Counted from the stretch's first letter, positions 47,182 to 58,060 are shown. The stretch: DNA of 64,000 nt from Camelus bactrianus (GCF_048773025.1 NC_133551.1:34674501-34738500), one strand, 5' to 3'. Numbers and translations: made by a program. Notes: generated by a model from the letters alone, not told the origin.

Positions 47182-47656
47182 TGTGGGATGCTGAGTAATG
47201 GACCCCAAAGAGGCTGATGTCTTAATTCCTAGAACCTGTGAAAATGTTGCCTTACTTGGCCAAAAGGACTTTGCAGATATAGCTAAGTTAAGGAGCTTGT
47301 AATGGGTCGGTTATCCTGGATTATCTGGGTGAGCTTTGAATGTGGTCACGGGGATCCAGATAAGAGAACAAAGATGTAAGGATGGAAGAAAGGGAGAGAG
47401 AAGATGCTATGCTACTGGCTTTGAAGATGGAGGAAGGGGCCATGAGCCAAGGAATGTCAGCAGCCTTTAGAATCTGGAAAAGGCAAGAAAACAGATTCTC
47501 TCTCAGAGCCTCCAGAAGGAACACAGGCCTGTCACAGCTTGACTTTAGCTTACTGAAACTTGATTTTGGACTTCTGACCTACAGACTATAATTCAGGTTG
47601 TTTTAAGTTACCAGATTTGTAGTAATTTGTTGCAGCAACTGTAGGAAACTAATACA
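47182..47656 (+). mobile_element. MLT1-type solo LTR (ERVL-MaLR), near full length, fossil
   Basis: Internal words run in full order: 'aattcctagaacctgtgaaa', 'ggactttgcagatatagcta', 'ttatcctggattatctgggt', 'gatggaggaaggggccatga', 'gagcctccagaaggaacaca' and 'ggaaactaatacag'. The ends are TG...CA with near-identical 5-base flanks, GGGGT and GGAGT. It looks like a whole solo LTR. Confidence 0.93.
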
Positions 47657-47675
47657 GGAGTATTAAAAAGAGAGA

Positions 47676-48105
47676 TGTAACATAGTGGTTAAGAATCTTA
47701 AAATTTATTTTATTTTATTTTAAATTGAAATGTAGTCGATTTTCAATGTGGTGTTCATTTCTGGTGTACGTGTATATATATATTCCTTTTCATATTCTTT
47801 TTCATTATAGGTTATTACAAGGTATTGAATGTATTTCCCTGTGCTAGACAGTAGGACTCTGTTGTTTATCTACTTAAAAGAATCTTGATTTGAGAGTCAG
47901 ATTGGCTCTTTTACAATCACGGCCTTATTTCTTAATAGTTCTATGACTCTGGGCACATTACTAACTGCTTCATGCCTCAGTTTCCTCATCTGTAAAGTGG
48001 GATAATTCTACCTACTTCATGGATATAGAGTGTGGGTGTTGTGAAATTATATACACATTGTACTGAGTCTATAGTGAGCAACCTGTGAACGTTAGCTACG
48101 CTCTT
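47676..48105 (+). repeat. MIR SINE split by an L1 insertion
   Basis: The head 'acatagtggttaagaatct' (47,680-47,698) continues after the L1 with 'gatttgagagtcagattgg', 'gactctgggcacattactaa', 'cctcagtttcctcatctgta' and 'aaagtgggataattcta'. Removing the L1 and one flanking repeat gives a nearly complete MIR. Confidence 0.9.
47700..47877 (-). mobile_element. Short 5'-truncated L1 with target-site duplication
   Basis: 'taaattgaaatgtagtcga', 'tttctggtgtacgtgtata' and 'gtgctagacagtaggactct' identify the L1 3' UTR on the minus strand. AAGAATCTT flanks both sides (47,691-47,699 and 47,878-47,886). It is about 180 bp long and inserted in the MIR. Confidence 0.92.
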
Positions 48106-51100
48106 CTTTTAGATGACGGATTTCCCTCCGTCTCTCTGCATTCTGATCAGGTTGGTAAGTATAACTGAATCTGCTGAGGATTAAGTGGGATTTTGTGATC
48201 TGGCCTCCACCAATGGCTGCCATTCCTAATGTTATTTTTGTGGGCAAATATGATCTCAAGTTGGAAAAACCCAATCCTTCATAAATTTTGGAGCTACAGA
48301 ACAATTTTAATTCTGAGAACGATCTCTTCTCTCTTGGAAAAATACATTCCTATTTGATCAACCAATAAAAGGGTTAAGAGTTTGTATCTTTCCCATCTCC
48401 TGGCCACCCCTCCCCCCCCCACCCCACCAATAAAAATCATGTTTTGTGCACCCGCTCTTTGGCCCGAGTATTATTCTCTGCTCTGTGATTCGGAGTCAGC
48501 CTGTCTGTCCCCTGACTGAGCAGGAGCAGCTGAACAGCTGTGAAAACAATGCAGAAGCTGAGGAGAGCTGTGATTAGTGGGGGAAGCTGGGGAAATCTGG
48601 GACCCACCAGGCCCGTTTCCCATGTCAGTGCACAGCCTGCAGAATCTGGGTATCACATGGCCGGGCTCAGCCTTGGCAGGCCTGCTCCCAAGCTGGGGCT
48701 CCCCATCACTGGCGTGGCTTTTGCTCTCTGGAACCTTCTCTCCAGAAATGAGCTTTTTTTCTTTTATTCTCTCCACGTCCTTGGGACCATTGCATAAACA
48801 TAGGGTTGCTAGGCAGCCCTCAAGCCTCCTTTCATCCTGAATCCCAGCAAATTCTGTCCAAGCAAATTCAGAAGAGTGTACTTACAGCTGGTGCTGTCCA
48901 CCGAGCCAGCTCTCCCCTCTGGCCCCAGTTTTCCCTGCCAGAAATCCCCCAGCCTCAGCCTCGTGCATTTGATTTTTCAGATGTGGATATTGAGGCGAGT
49001 TTAGAGATCCCCCCACCATTTCCCCTGCTCTTAAGTGGCCCTTACTCTGCAGGCTGTGCATACAAAATGTCTATCATAATCATAGCCCTTTGTAAGTCAA
49101 TCCAAGGTTACTGGAGAACAAAGAATTTTGCTTACTGCCCCAGTGAAGCACCCGGCGGGGACCTCCTAGCTGCGCTCTCCGTTTTCACTCCACTTTTTCA
49201 AACTTTCTCTTGCCCACGACTTCCAAGTGCCCACCCTCTCCTGGTTCCTTTCACCTAAGTGACAGTCCTTTTCTTCGGTGTTCTGTTTCCTTTCCTAACA
49301 ACAGCAATGCTGCATTCATCATCCTGACCCCAGCAACCAGCGCAGAACCTGGTGCACACTGGGTACAGGAAGCATTTGTAGGGTGACGAAATGGTGAAAT
49401 CATTTAAGTGTATTTTTTCCTTATTTTTTTCCCTTTGAAATATAATTTTAAAAAATCTGTTACTATCTCTATCTAGGTTTAATATTTTCTCTTCTGGATT
49501 GAGTCGTCACTATAATTATTCTTAGGTCTTATTTGATCAAAATAATTTACATACATTTAAATGTTGACAATTATTAGACCTAAAATTAGAATTTATTGAA
49601 AAAGCATCTCTCGATAATAGACTTTTTAATTTAGTTTATGGATCAGCAAATGATTACTAGTTAGAATAACAGAGGCTTCTATATTCTATTTCAATTTTTT
49701 TATTTCTTAAATATTCTGTATTATTGGAGATTTCAAATACACACTAACTGAAGAGACCAGTATAATACAACTATCATTTGACTTTTTGTGTGTGTGTATG
49801 TGGCTGCCTGCAAATGGCACTTTCTAGCTGCATGTAAACCACTTAGCATGGGTACGTCTTTGCTTAGTCAACTTTTATTGAGTGAATGGTGTGAGCATCT
49901 GTCCTTTGACGTCTCTACTTGTTATACACAAACTAGTAGTCTCATTTTTATTAAGAATGTTGGCTAATTTTAGAATGTTGACTACAGCCCGTGTGGCATT
50001 GCTGCTTCTTGAGGGCCACGGCAGACTGACTGATCACTCAGAGGACTGTTTTCTGTTGAGCCTTGATCCAGCTCAAAAGTCCTTCTTCCCATGCTGCCCC
50101 AGGCAGCTGCTACCAACCAGCCAGAGTGGGCCCGAGAGCCGAAATCAATTTTATGTCCCTGGGTGGTTTTTTTCAAAAGAATAATATCTATATTATATTT
50201 GCAAATATGGTACATAATGCAAATACAAATCAATCAGTATTGAAAAGTTTATAGAAAAAAGTAAAATTTCACCACAAATTCCTCCACCCACATATTAGCA
50301 TTGTAATTTTGAGAATGTATTATTTTCTATAGTTCTTTTTGCAAACAGAGATAAAGCTTGACAGAAATAATTGTATAAAAGTGTGTCCTTATATGCATAT
50401 TGTTTAAAATAAAGAGCATGTTTATTTTTTCTTGAATCTAATGGAAGAAAAAACACAAGGAATTTCTGAACCTCAGACCATTTTTTACAAGATATTTATT
50501 CTTGAAAGATCCTTCAAAAGTTAAGAAAAACATTGTGATATACATTAAGGGGGTGAGGAAAAATTCCTTTTAAATTATAAGCTTCAAATTGGGCTGGATC
50601 TCATTATGCCTTTTTTGAAATACGAGAACAGTAGGTGATTTATGTCTTTATATCTCTTCCTCACACCTCCCATTTTTTTCCTTAGTGAAATTATTTTACA
50701 TTGTTGGAACTCATAATATTAATATTCTAACTGATAACCATAATTCCTAGCTGTTTAATCTTAGCTCAATACTCGAATCCATTTGGAACACACTACCAGC
50801 CTTTCTTGCCATGACTTGGCCATTGCAGAATTCGTTCATTTTGAGGCATCATAGATTTGCTATATTTTGTTATTAGGCACCTTTTTCACCAAAGGCTCAT
50901 AAGTGTTGTGTTTCTGAGTATTTAATGTGCTTGAGAACGTTTTCATCTTATGCTTGAAGGGCAGTAATTAAATTGTCTTTATGATTCTGTGACCAAGACA
51001 ACCAAATGATGTTACTATTTCTTTGCAGAGTGACTTAAAAACGGCCCACATCTCCAGTGACTAGGTGTCCCCTGGAAACCTGCCTGAGGTCTGGAAGGAT

Positions 51101-51789
51101 GAACCTTTTGCTCACAGCCAGCATGGCTGCACCCAGGAGGCCCCCTTGGCCTTCTCTGCATCACTTCATCTCTCTCCAGTCCCTTTCTGCTCTTGGCCCA
51201 GCAGAAAAACTTTTCCTTATTTACCATGTGGATCATAATTCTGGCTTTGGTCCATCCTCTGTGAGATTTAATTTCTCTAACACCTGCTCTGGAAAGATCT
51301 TATTTCTCCCAAAATTTCCTCTTCTTCACTCACAAGGAAAATGCATTCTGTCCCTGGCACCTCTGAAAATGGAAGTAAATGATTTCTGTAAGTCTTCTTG
51401 CAGGTTTTAGTCCTTCTTCCATTAAGATTTTCCAAGTCATTTCTCTCTCTCTCTCTTATTTTGTAGCGCACTGTCTCTTCAGTTCAGGATATGTCTGCCT
51501 GCTTTCAGCAGTTCTTTATTGCATCTAAAAATGAGGTGTTTATTAGAGACATATTACCCTACAGTTCTAAGATGCTGACTGGTTCAAAGTCTGATAACTG
51601 ATTAGCAACATCTAATCCGGTTTCTGCCTTCATCTCTTGCCCACTAAACTAAACAGCAGAGGTCACTGTAATAACCCTTTTTATTGGTGTGGTACAAACA
51701 CAAAATCTCACTAACTGTGGTTAATGCCTGGTTTGTGATTCTAACGGGGAAGACGCACAAGGCAACAATTTAATATAATACGAGTTTCG
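48106..51789. other. Unassigned sequence; largest stretch without recognised repeats
   Basis: A C-run lies at about 48,411-48,421. A 150-codon plus frame at 48,806-49,258 has no family resemblance and contains long low-information Pro/Ser stretches. L2-like tail words occur near 49,336-49,376 ('ctggtgcacactgggtacag'). The part 49,400-51,000 is AT-rich. A short (TC)n lies at 51,442-51,455. No exon is claimed. Confidence 0.45.
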
Positions 51790-52340
51790 CTTTAACTGGG
51801 TGGGAGGAGGGATGAAGGGAACAGATGATCGAAATCTGTAGGGGGTCCAGGGAATACTTTGCAGAGAACGTGGCTTTTGAAGGAACACTTGAAAATCCAG
51901 TTAGAGCTCGTCAGGAACTCAGGCCCTGGAAGAGGAGGGGGCAGTTCAGCAGAGTGACAGGATGCACAGAGAAGTGGCAGCAAGGCGAAGCGCGATGGGC
52001 TGTGGGAAGAAGAGAAAGGTCAGCAAGGCCTGGAGGGTGGAGACGTGGAACCTGGTGCTGACGAGGTCACAGGGCTTGCCATACAGAAGAGTTTGGATTT
52101 TATCATGTAGGTAAAGGAAAGTGAGGGGGTTCCAATTTTGAAGGGCAGGAATTTGGTATCATCAGATTCGCATGTCACAGGAGTCGTCTGGCAGGGAGTG
52201 GGGGCTATTGTCAGAGGGTGAGCCCAGAGGCAGTGAGACAAAAGGCTACTGTAAGTGTCCAGGTGAGAGACAGCGGGTGCGACTTGAGTCCAACTGACTA
52301 GGAAGACTGTGGATGTGGGGGTGAAGAGGAGGCCACCGGA
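51790..52340 (-). repeat. L2 LINE ORF2 C-terminal to 3' region
   Basis: 'aggaactcaggccctggaag', 'gaagagtttggattttatca', 'tgtccaggtgagagacagc' and other words match, in order, the reverse complement of L2's late coding region. At about 550 bp it is the longest L2 piece in the window. Confidence 0.7.
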
Positions 52341-52894
52341 AGAGACGTCTTAGATGATCACAAAGACAGAGAGCAGGTCCTGAGAGAAAAGATCAAGAGC
52401 CCTGGATGCGTCTGACCTGGGGGGACCCTGGCTCTGTGATCGTGGGGGAGTCACGAAACAATCTTAGACTCAGTATCTTCATCAATATATGAGGACGAAA
52501 CTGCTTGACCCAAGATTGTTGTGCACACCACGTAAAGCCCTTTGGAGAATGCCAGGATCCCCGTGACCCTGCGAAGTGAGTTGGCTGCACCCATTCCCAC
52601 CATCCTTGCCCTGTGAGATTGTCTGATGCTAGGAACAGCTAGGCTGTCAACTTTCCGAAGAGTTTGATGGAAATTTTATACTTTGGGCTACTCTAGCACC
52701 CACTCTGTGTAACTACATAGTTCAGGTGGTGAGCCAGGCACATAAAATCAGTCAAACCCTGCCTGCATTAAGTTTTGCATAGAACCTTTTATTAGTCACA
52801 GGATAAATAAGTATTTCAAACAAATAACCTCTGTGGTTTCTTGGGACTGGAATCCACGTGGAGGGCAGGGTGGGGACTATCACTGTCATACTGC
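52341..52894. other. Unassigned sequence with MIR-like scraps
   Basis: 'ctgacctggggggaccctgg' followed by 'acgaaacaatcttagactca' (52,414-52,475) could be a diverged MIR in plus orientation. Otherwise nothing is recognised. Confidence 0.3.
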
Positions 52895-53095
52895 TACTGA
52901 TCTTAATACTATCACTCATGGAGTATTTAACACGTACCAGGCACCACGTGACAGATACTTTAATTATATGATATCACTTGGGTCTTGCAATAAACATATG
53001 AAGTAGGACTTGTTCATCTGTTTTACAGTATTGAAGCCAAAGCACTGTAAATAACTGGCTCAAGGTCATTTACCTGGTTAATATTAACTCTGGAA
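52895..53095 (-). repeat. MIR SINE
   Basis: 'aacacgtaccaggcaccacg', 'catctgttttacagtattga' and 'aactggctcaaggtcattta' are reverse-complement MIR. Confidence 0.7.
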
Positions 53096-53104
53096 AAGGA
53101 ACTT

Positions 53105-53640
53105 TTCAGTTAGCTTTTGCTGAATGACAGACTCCCCCTGAAATGGGGTGTCTCCAAAGAAATACCATTTGTTATTACGCATGAGTCTAGGGGTCATTTG
53201 AGTATCTTTGGTGGCCTGGGTCAGGGGGCCAGGCTTGGCTGTTGTCAGCTGGGCTCACTCGTGGCCAGATGTAGGACAGGCTAGTCTTGAATGACCTCTC
53301 TCAACAGTCCTCTTTGGCTGTTGGCCGGCTGTCAGCTGGAGAGGTGAGAGGGGTGGGGGGCCTCCGCAGCTAGCAGGCCAGCCCGGCTTGTTCACATGGC
53401 ACACAGGGACTGTTCCAAGACCAAGAGAAGACAGGCAGACGCTTGCAGCCCCAGCTCAGAATGTTGCTTCTGCTACAGTCTTTTGGCCAAAGCAACGCAA
53501 GTTCAATACAGATACAAAGGGTAGAAAAGTAGGTTCTACCTCTTGGCGGAAGAAGTAAAAAGACTTGTGGCCACTTTTGTTATATACCACACAAGTCTAG
53601 GTGTGGCTTTGGACTCCAAAGTCCATGATCCTACAGTGAA
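53105..53640 (-). mobile_element. Older MLT1-type LTR (ERVL-MaLR), fossil
   Basis: 'gttagcttttgctgaatgac', 'tgtcagctgggctcactcgt', 'agcaggccagcccggcttgt', 'gctacagtcttttggccaaa' and 'ggttctacctcttggcgg' follow the reverse complement of the longer, older MLT1 subfamilies. It is diverged, and the boundaries are approximate. Confidence 0.75.
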
Positions 53641-53775
53641 GGGCATTATTTTTACCCTTATTTATAGGTGAACAAACTGAGGTTCAAAATATTAAGCAAC
53701 TTCTTCAAGGTCCCGTGACTAGTGAGTAGCTGAATCATAGTCTGAAGGCCAGCAAATCTGACTCCAAAGCCAGTG
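53641..53775 (-). repeat. MIR SINE
   Basis: 'ggtgaacaaactgaggttca' and 'gtcccgtgactagtgagtag' are reverse-complement MIR, directly adjoining the MLT1 LTR. Confidence 0.7.
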
Positions 53776-54739
53776 AATTTCTTCTGGACCTGGATGGCTG
53801 ACACTCAGGGTTTCAGAGCCTCTGAGATGTGGAGGTGTTCAGTCTTGGTGGTGGAAGAGAGCTTAGAGGTTGTCTGGCCCATTAGCTGATAGGCTTTTGA
53901 ATTTCCACGGGTCACTATAATTTCAAAAAATATTTTGGCAACCAACCCAGATTTCTCAACCTGCTATACTTTTTTTTTTTTTTGCTGAGTTAAGGCACTA
54001 TAAAAACCATCTCCTATCATCCTCATTTCATTAAGAACATAAAATCCGAATACTGAAAATCATAATTTTGTAATTAAGAGGTATTGTTTAAATTGAATTA
54101 ATTCGGCTTTGTGAAACTTACTACTTTATCTTTTTTTTTTGCTTATTTTGTTGTGGGCCAGGGATGTCGTCATACTGGTGAAAGGAACAGCATATGATAA
54201 CCATTACTCTCTCTCTGTTCATTTGTTAGTATTTGAATGCCCTCTAAACCATTCCTAACTCATGATCTTTAATTGTTGCCTGCAAACTTCCAGTGACCGA
54301 GATCTCACTGTTATCTGAGGCTGTTCACTCCATCTTTAGACAGCTGTACCAAAGAATATTGTTTTATTATATTGAATCCAAATCCTTCTCCCAGTGACAT
54401 CTACCTGCCAGCTGAAGTTTCTCTTTTGGTGATCAACTGGAAAAACCGAATGCACTTAAGAGTTTGAAAATAGCCATGGCTCCCCTGAGTCATTATTACG
54501 CCAACCCCTTGGTCTCCACTGAGATGGTGTTGGCTTTGAGGGCCGTCTGCCCTCATCTTGCTCTCAGGCTCCACCAAGTTTGGCCACGTCTGCCTTCATG
54601 CAGATGTAGATGTCCGTGTGCGTCTCTGGCCTGATCAGCTGCAGTAGATTAGGTCATCCACTTTCTCTTTCTGTATCTGATTCTTCTGTTAATGAGGTTT
54701 AAGATCATATTTGCCTTAGCAGGAAATCTTATCTAGCTG
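53776..54739. other. Unassigned sequence
   Basis: A T-run of about 17 lies at 53,970-53,986. No exon or repeat family was confidently recognised. Confidence 0.4.
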
Positions 54740-54835
54740 TTGACTCAGGGCTCAAGTTTAAGCCTCAATTTCTATATGAATAAAATGTGAGCATTACAGA
54801 GCTGTTTTAAAGGCTCAGTATCTACTTAGCAAAAC
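54740..54835 (+). repeat. MIR SINE, 3' half (tentative)
   Basis: 'agcctcaatttctatatgaa', 'taaaatgtgagcattacag' and 'ctgttttaaaggctcagtat' resemble the second half of MIR. Confidence 0.45.
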
Positions 54836-54844
54836 CCAGTACAA

Positions 54845-55035
54845 CTTCAATAGCACTTAATGAGTATCTGTCATGGACTAGACCCTGGGATAGATGCTGG
54901 GAATGTAAAGAAGAAAAGACAGTTTCTGTTCTCAAGGGAGTCAAAGTCCCAAAAGTAAAGCAGACGTGCAAAAACAATAATACAACAAGGCTGTCAGTTT
55001 TTGGTGATGGGTACTAACTGAGATGGGAGGATGGG
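54845..55035 (-). repeat. L2 LINE 3' end
   Basis: 'cacttaatgagtatctgtca', 'accctgggatagatgctggg', 'gttctcaagggagtcaaag' and 'aataatacaacaaggctgtc' are reverse-complement L2. It ends about 35 bp before the inverted repeat. Confidence 0.7.
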
Positions 55036-55070
55036 AAAACAGTATAATGCATCCCTGGGGCTCAAGGAGG

Positions 55071-55243
55071 GTCTTGGCCCAGCCGTGTGTTCTCCTTAAA
55101 GTCATTCTCTTAAGATTCTGACCAGTAAGGATGCATCCTGAGTATAGTCTTCATTGTATCAGGAAGACTGCAAGTAAAGGAAGTTGAAGGGTATACCTGA
55201 TCAGGCTTGAAACTTGCGCCGTATTGGATCATTGGGAATGACC
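55071..55243 (+). repeat. Left arm of a large inverted repeat
   Basis: From 'gtcttggcccagccgtgtgt' to 'ttggatcattgggaatgacc'. Its reverse complement recurs at 55,529-55,702 with about 13 substitutions and 2-3 small gaps over about 173 bases by hand count, roughly 91% identity. I know no repeat family with this sequence. The match stops sharply outside 'gtcttgg'. Confidence 0.95.
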
Positions 55244-55329
55244 TTTACAGAGGGTGTCACCTCAGAACCAAGATCTGGAGAGTGCTAAGATTTGTCAGGT
55301 GCACCTGGTCTCTCTACCTTTGGGGCAGG

Positions 55330-55528
55330 TATTAAATCCTAGAGGTTAAGGAGAACAGGCTTTGGAATCAGACCATCTGAATTCTAATCATGGCCCTGCC
55401 ACTTCTCATAGGTTAAAGCCCCTGTGTCTCAAGGACATTATTGCTGCCTTCCCAGGGTTGTTGTGAGGATTACATGGGACAATATTCATAAAGTTCTTGG
55501 CATAATATTGGTACATAACATGATAACT
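55330..55528 (+). repeat. MIR SINE in the spacer of the inverted repeat
   Basis: 'agaacaggctttggaatcag', 'atcatggccctgccacttct', 'gggttgttgtgaggattaca' and 'ttcttggcataatattggta' are a nearly complete MIR. It fills most of the 285-bp spacer between the arms. Confidence 0.85.
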
Positions 55529-55702
55529 GGTCTTATTCCAAATGATCCAATATGGTGCAAGTTTCAAGCCTGATCAAGTATACCCTTCAACTTCCTTTCC
55601 TTGCAGTCTTCTGATACAATGGAGAGTATACTCAGGATGCATTCTTACTGGTCAGAATCTTAAGAGAATGACTTTAAGAAGGACACAGGGGTGGGCCAAG
55701 AC
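55529..55702 (-). repeat. Right arm of a large inverted repeat
   Basis: From 'ggtcttattccaaatgatcc' to 'caggggtgggccaagac'. It is the reverse complement of the left arm. Folded, the 632-bp locus gives a stem of about 170 bp. No flanking target duplication was seen. Confidence 0.95.
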
Positions 55703-55804
55703 ACTGCCACAATCAGAAGTATTGGTATCCACTGCATTAACAGACTAGTCTGAGGCAATCAGCACTCATTTCTCGTGTGAAATGCAATCACTGGAAACTC
55801 AATC

Positions 55805-57020
55805 CAACATTAAAAATTTTTAAACTGGAAATAATTTTAAACTTAAAGAAAAATAATAAGAACAAGATTAGCACAAGGAAAGCCATATACTCTTTACTCA
55901 GATTCCTCTATTGTTAACATTCTGCTCTCTCTGCTTGATCATCTCCTCTCTCTTTCCCCCCTGTACACACATACACACACACGTATTTATGAATATATTT
56001 TTTCTGACTTACTTGAGAGTAAGTGGCATCTCTTAAAGACTTTACCCTAAATATTGCTGTGTCTGTTTGCTAGAAAAAATGATATCCCTTATAAAACCAC
56101 AACATGGTTATCAACTTCAGTAAACACTGAAAAAATACGCTGATATAATCTACTGTCCTTACTCCAGCTTTGTCAATTGACCCAGTAACATCCTTTACAG
56201 CATTTTAAAAAAAGTGAAATATAGTTAATGTAGTGTTGTGTTAGTTTTAGGTGTACAGCATAGTGTCTCAATTATGCATACATATATATAACTGAATATA
56301 TATACATATGTGTATATATATATTCTGTTTCAGATTCTTTTCCATTATAGGTTATGACAAGGTATTTATCCTTTACAGCATTTTTTTACCTCCATGGTAG
56401 AATCCAAATGTCAAAACTATATAAAATGTTACACCCAGAGAACTCCCTTCCTCCCTGTTTCCCTACCCCTGTAGGCAGCCAATGTAATTGTTTTTTCTTT
56501 TTTATCTTTATCCTTTTAAAAAAAATTTTGGTAAAGATAAGCAGAGAATTATGTTTTCTTATTTCCCCTTTTAGTTTACATAAAAGCTAGCATACTAAAT
56601 ACGTTATTTTGTATTCTGATTTTGTCAATTAACAAAACTTTCTGGAAATCATTCCATGGTGGTATATAGTAATCACCATTTTTTTTTACAACAGCATAGT
56701 CGACCACTGTGTAATGTTATGGTTCACTGAACCAGTCTTTTATGCTTGGCCATGTGGGTAGTTTCCGATATTTTGCAAATAAAACTGATGCTGCACTGAA
56801 TAACCTTGTGTATGTGGTAGCTTTATATTATTAGAGATAAGTATTCAGGATAAATTCTTAGAGGTGATATTCTAGGTAGAAGAGTAAATACATGTGCATA
56901 ATTGTTATCTACTGACAAATTGTCCTCATGGGGGTTATGCCACATCCTCACTACTAAGAGAGTGCCTGTGAAATCCAACATTTTGACTTTTATTTTCACA
57001 TGATAATGAATTAGAAGGGA
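55805..57020 (-). mobile_element. Old L1 LINE 3' end (L1M-type), host of a younger L1
   Basis: 'taaactggaaataattttaa', 'tgacttacttgagagtaagt', 'tgtcaattgacccagtaaca', 'tggaaatcattccatggtgg', 'gctgcactgaataaccttgt' and 'aaattgtcctcatggggg' are reverse-complement L1 3' region and late ORF2. It is 5' truncated and heavily diverged. Confidence 0.85.
56207..56367 (-). mobile_element. Younger L1 3' fragment with a perfect 17-bp target-site duplication
   Basis: 'gtgaaatatagttaatgtag', 'taggtgtacagcatagtgtc' and 'gattcttttccattatagg' are the cetartiodactyl-type L1 3' UTR on the minus strand. ATCCTTTACAGCATTTT occurs at 56,190-56,206 and again at 56,368-56,384. The insert is about 160 bp and lies inside the older L1. 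Confidence 0.96.
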
Positions 57021-57149
57021 TCTGGGGACCAGGACAGAATGGTGATCAAAGGTCAAGTCCTGCACAGAGTGGAAAAAAAGATGCCCAACACGAAAATCAA
57101 TATCAATACACAAAATGCTTTTTCAGACCCTTGGACGCCATCTGCTTAA

Positions 57150-57285
57150 GGGCAGGGCAGTCTTGTTTAATTTTTCTATCTAGGGCAAGGCATCTCTGGT
57201 AAGAGACCTTAGCAAGATGCCTAGCACACTGTAGATGATCTATAGATATTGACTGTTTAAATGAACAAATGAATAAACTGGCAAG
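57150..57285 (+). repeat. L2 LINE 3' end
   Basis: 'agggcaaggcatctctggta', 'tgcctagcacactgtagatg' and 'aaatgaacaaatgaataaac' fit the L2 terminus. Confidence 0.55.
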
Positions 57286-57371
57286 AAACTGCCCATGGGA
57301 ATCAATAAACCTGGCTGGGAGATGCTTTTCAAAGAACAAACCTCACCTCTTCTTCTCCCCTTCCATCCTAG

Positions 57372-57438
57372 ACAGACACTCCCTTGTACGGCCGTTCCTG
57401 GGGACTGAGCAGTTTGAAGTTTCCAAAGATGAAAACAT
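57372..57438 (+). other. Weak exon candidate
   Basis: A pyrimidine-rich run ending 'cttccatcctag' could be a splice acceptor (AG at 57,370-57,371) and ACAT|GTAAGC a donor (GT at 57,439-57,440). The 67 bases between have an open frame reading RHSLVRPFLGTEQFEVSKDE.... I do not recognise the peptide. Two of the three frames are open by chance in so short a span, and there is no partner exon, so this is a lead only. Confidence 0.18.
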
Positions 57439-57479
57439 GTAAGCAGTCCCTGCATTAGGAGGTGGGGCTGCACAGAGGA

Positions 57480-58060
57480 CTATTGTCCGCAGGGACACAG
57501 GGAGCTCTGTGGTGGAAGGGGCGTGGCCTCCACTGCCGCCCTGTCTTTTCAGCCTGAGCATTGCCTTTTCTCTCTGGAATGTAATATTCTACCCCTGCCC
57601 CCTGAGTGGCATTGTGCAGTCGCAGGGTCAGCGGCGGGGGGAGGGGGGGCGCAGGCGGGGAAGTGATCTCTGTGCGGGCAACCCAGTAAGTCAGACGCAG
57701 CATCAGAGGGCACGGCCAGGACAGGGCCTCTGAAGGAGCGCTTTGTGCAGGTCTTGGTGGCAGTGGCTGGAGAGGCACCTTCCTCCTGCGGCTCACCTGA
57801 TGGCTGAACAAAGCCGCCTTTCAGGCCTCGGGCCCCACAGCGGACAGTGCGCAGGTGAGAGACCCGCTCCCCTGCGCTGCCGCGGCCCAGGCCTCACCTC
57901 GCTGGCTGGCGCTTCTTGTGGGCAGCCGCCAGGGCTCGTCCTCCCTGCAGGGGTTGTGGAACAGCAGACACCACCCAGGAGTCGATGGGGCACCTGTCCT
58001 GAGGCCAGAAGGGTCACTGCAGCTCTGCCGACGTTTTTTCCAGTCACGGGGGAGCAGGCA
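57480..58060. promoter_or_regulatory. CpG-rich block, borderline CpG island with GC boxes
   Basis: This is the only CpG-dense stretch in the window. By eye, about 27 CpGs fall in 430 bases at roughly two-thirds GC. GGGGCGTGGCC (57,520-57,530) is a Sp1/KLF-type GC box, and 'ggcggggggagggggggcgc' (57,632-57,651) is a G-rich run. CAG|GTGAGA at 57,852-57,860 is a strong splice-donor match. Together these would suit the first exon of an unannotated transcript. No coding frame here (such as 57,743-58,072) is recognisable. Confidence 0.4.
57636..57660 (+). other. Potential G-quadruplex in the CpG-rich block
   Basis: GGGGGG-A-GGGGGGG followed by GCGCAGGC-GGGG gives at least four G-runs in 25 bases. 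Confidence 0.6.

Noticed and set aside
48806-49258. 150-codon plus-strand open frame
   Set aside because: No recognisable domain, signal peptide or splice context. Composition looks like translated noncoding DNA.
55071-55702. Inverted repeat as a MITE or other TIR transposon
   Set aside because: Arms are very long relative to the spacer, no target-site duplication flanks the unit, and the spacer is mostly a recognisable MIR. A duplication is more likely, though not proven.
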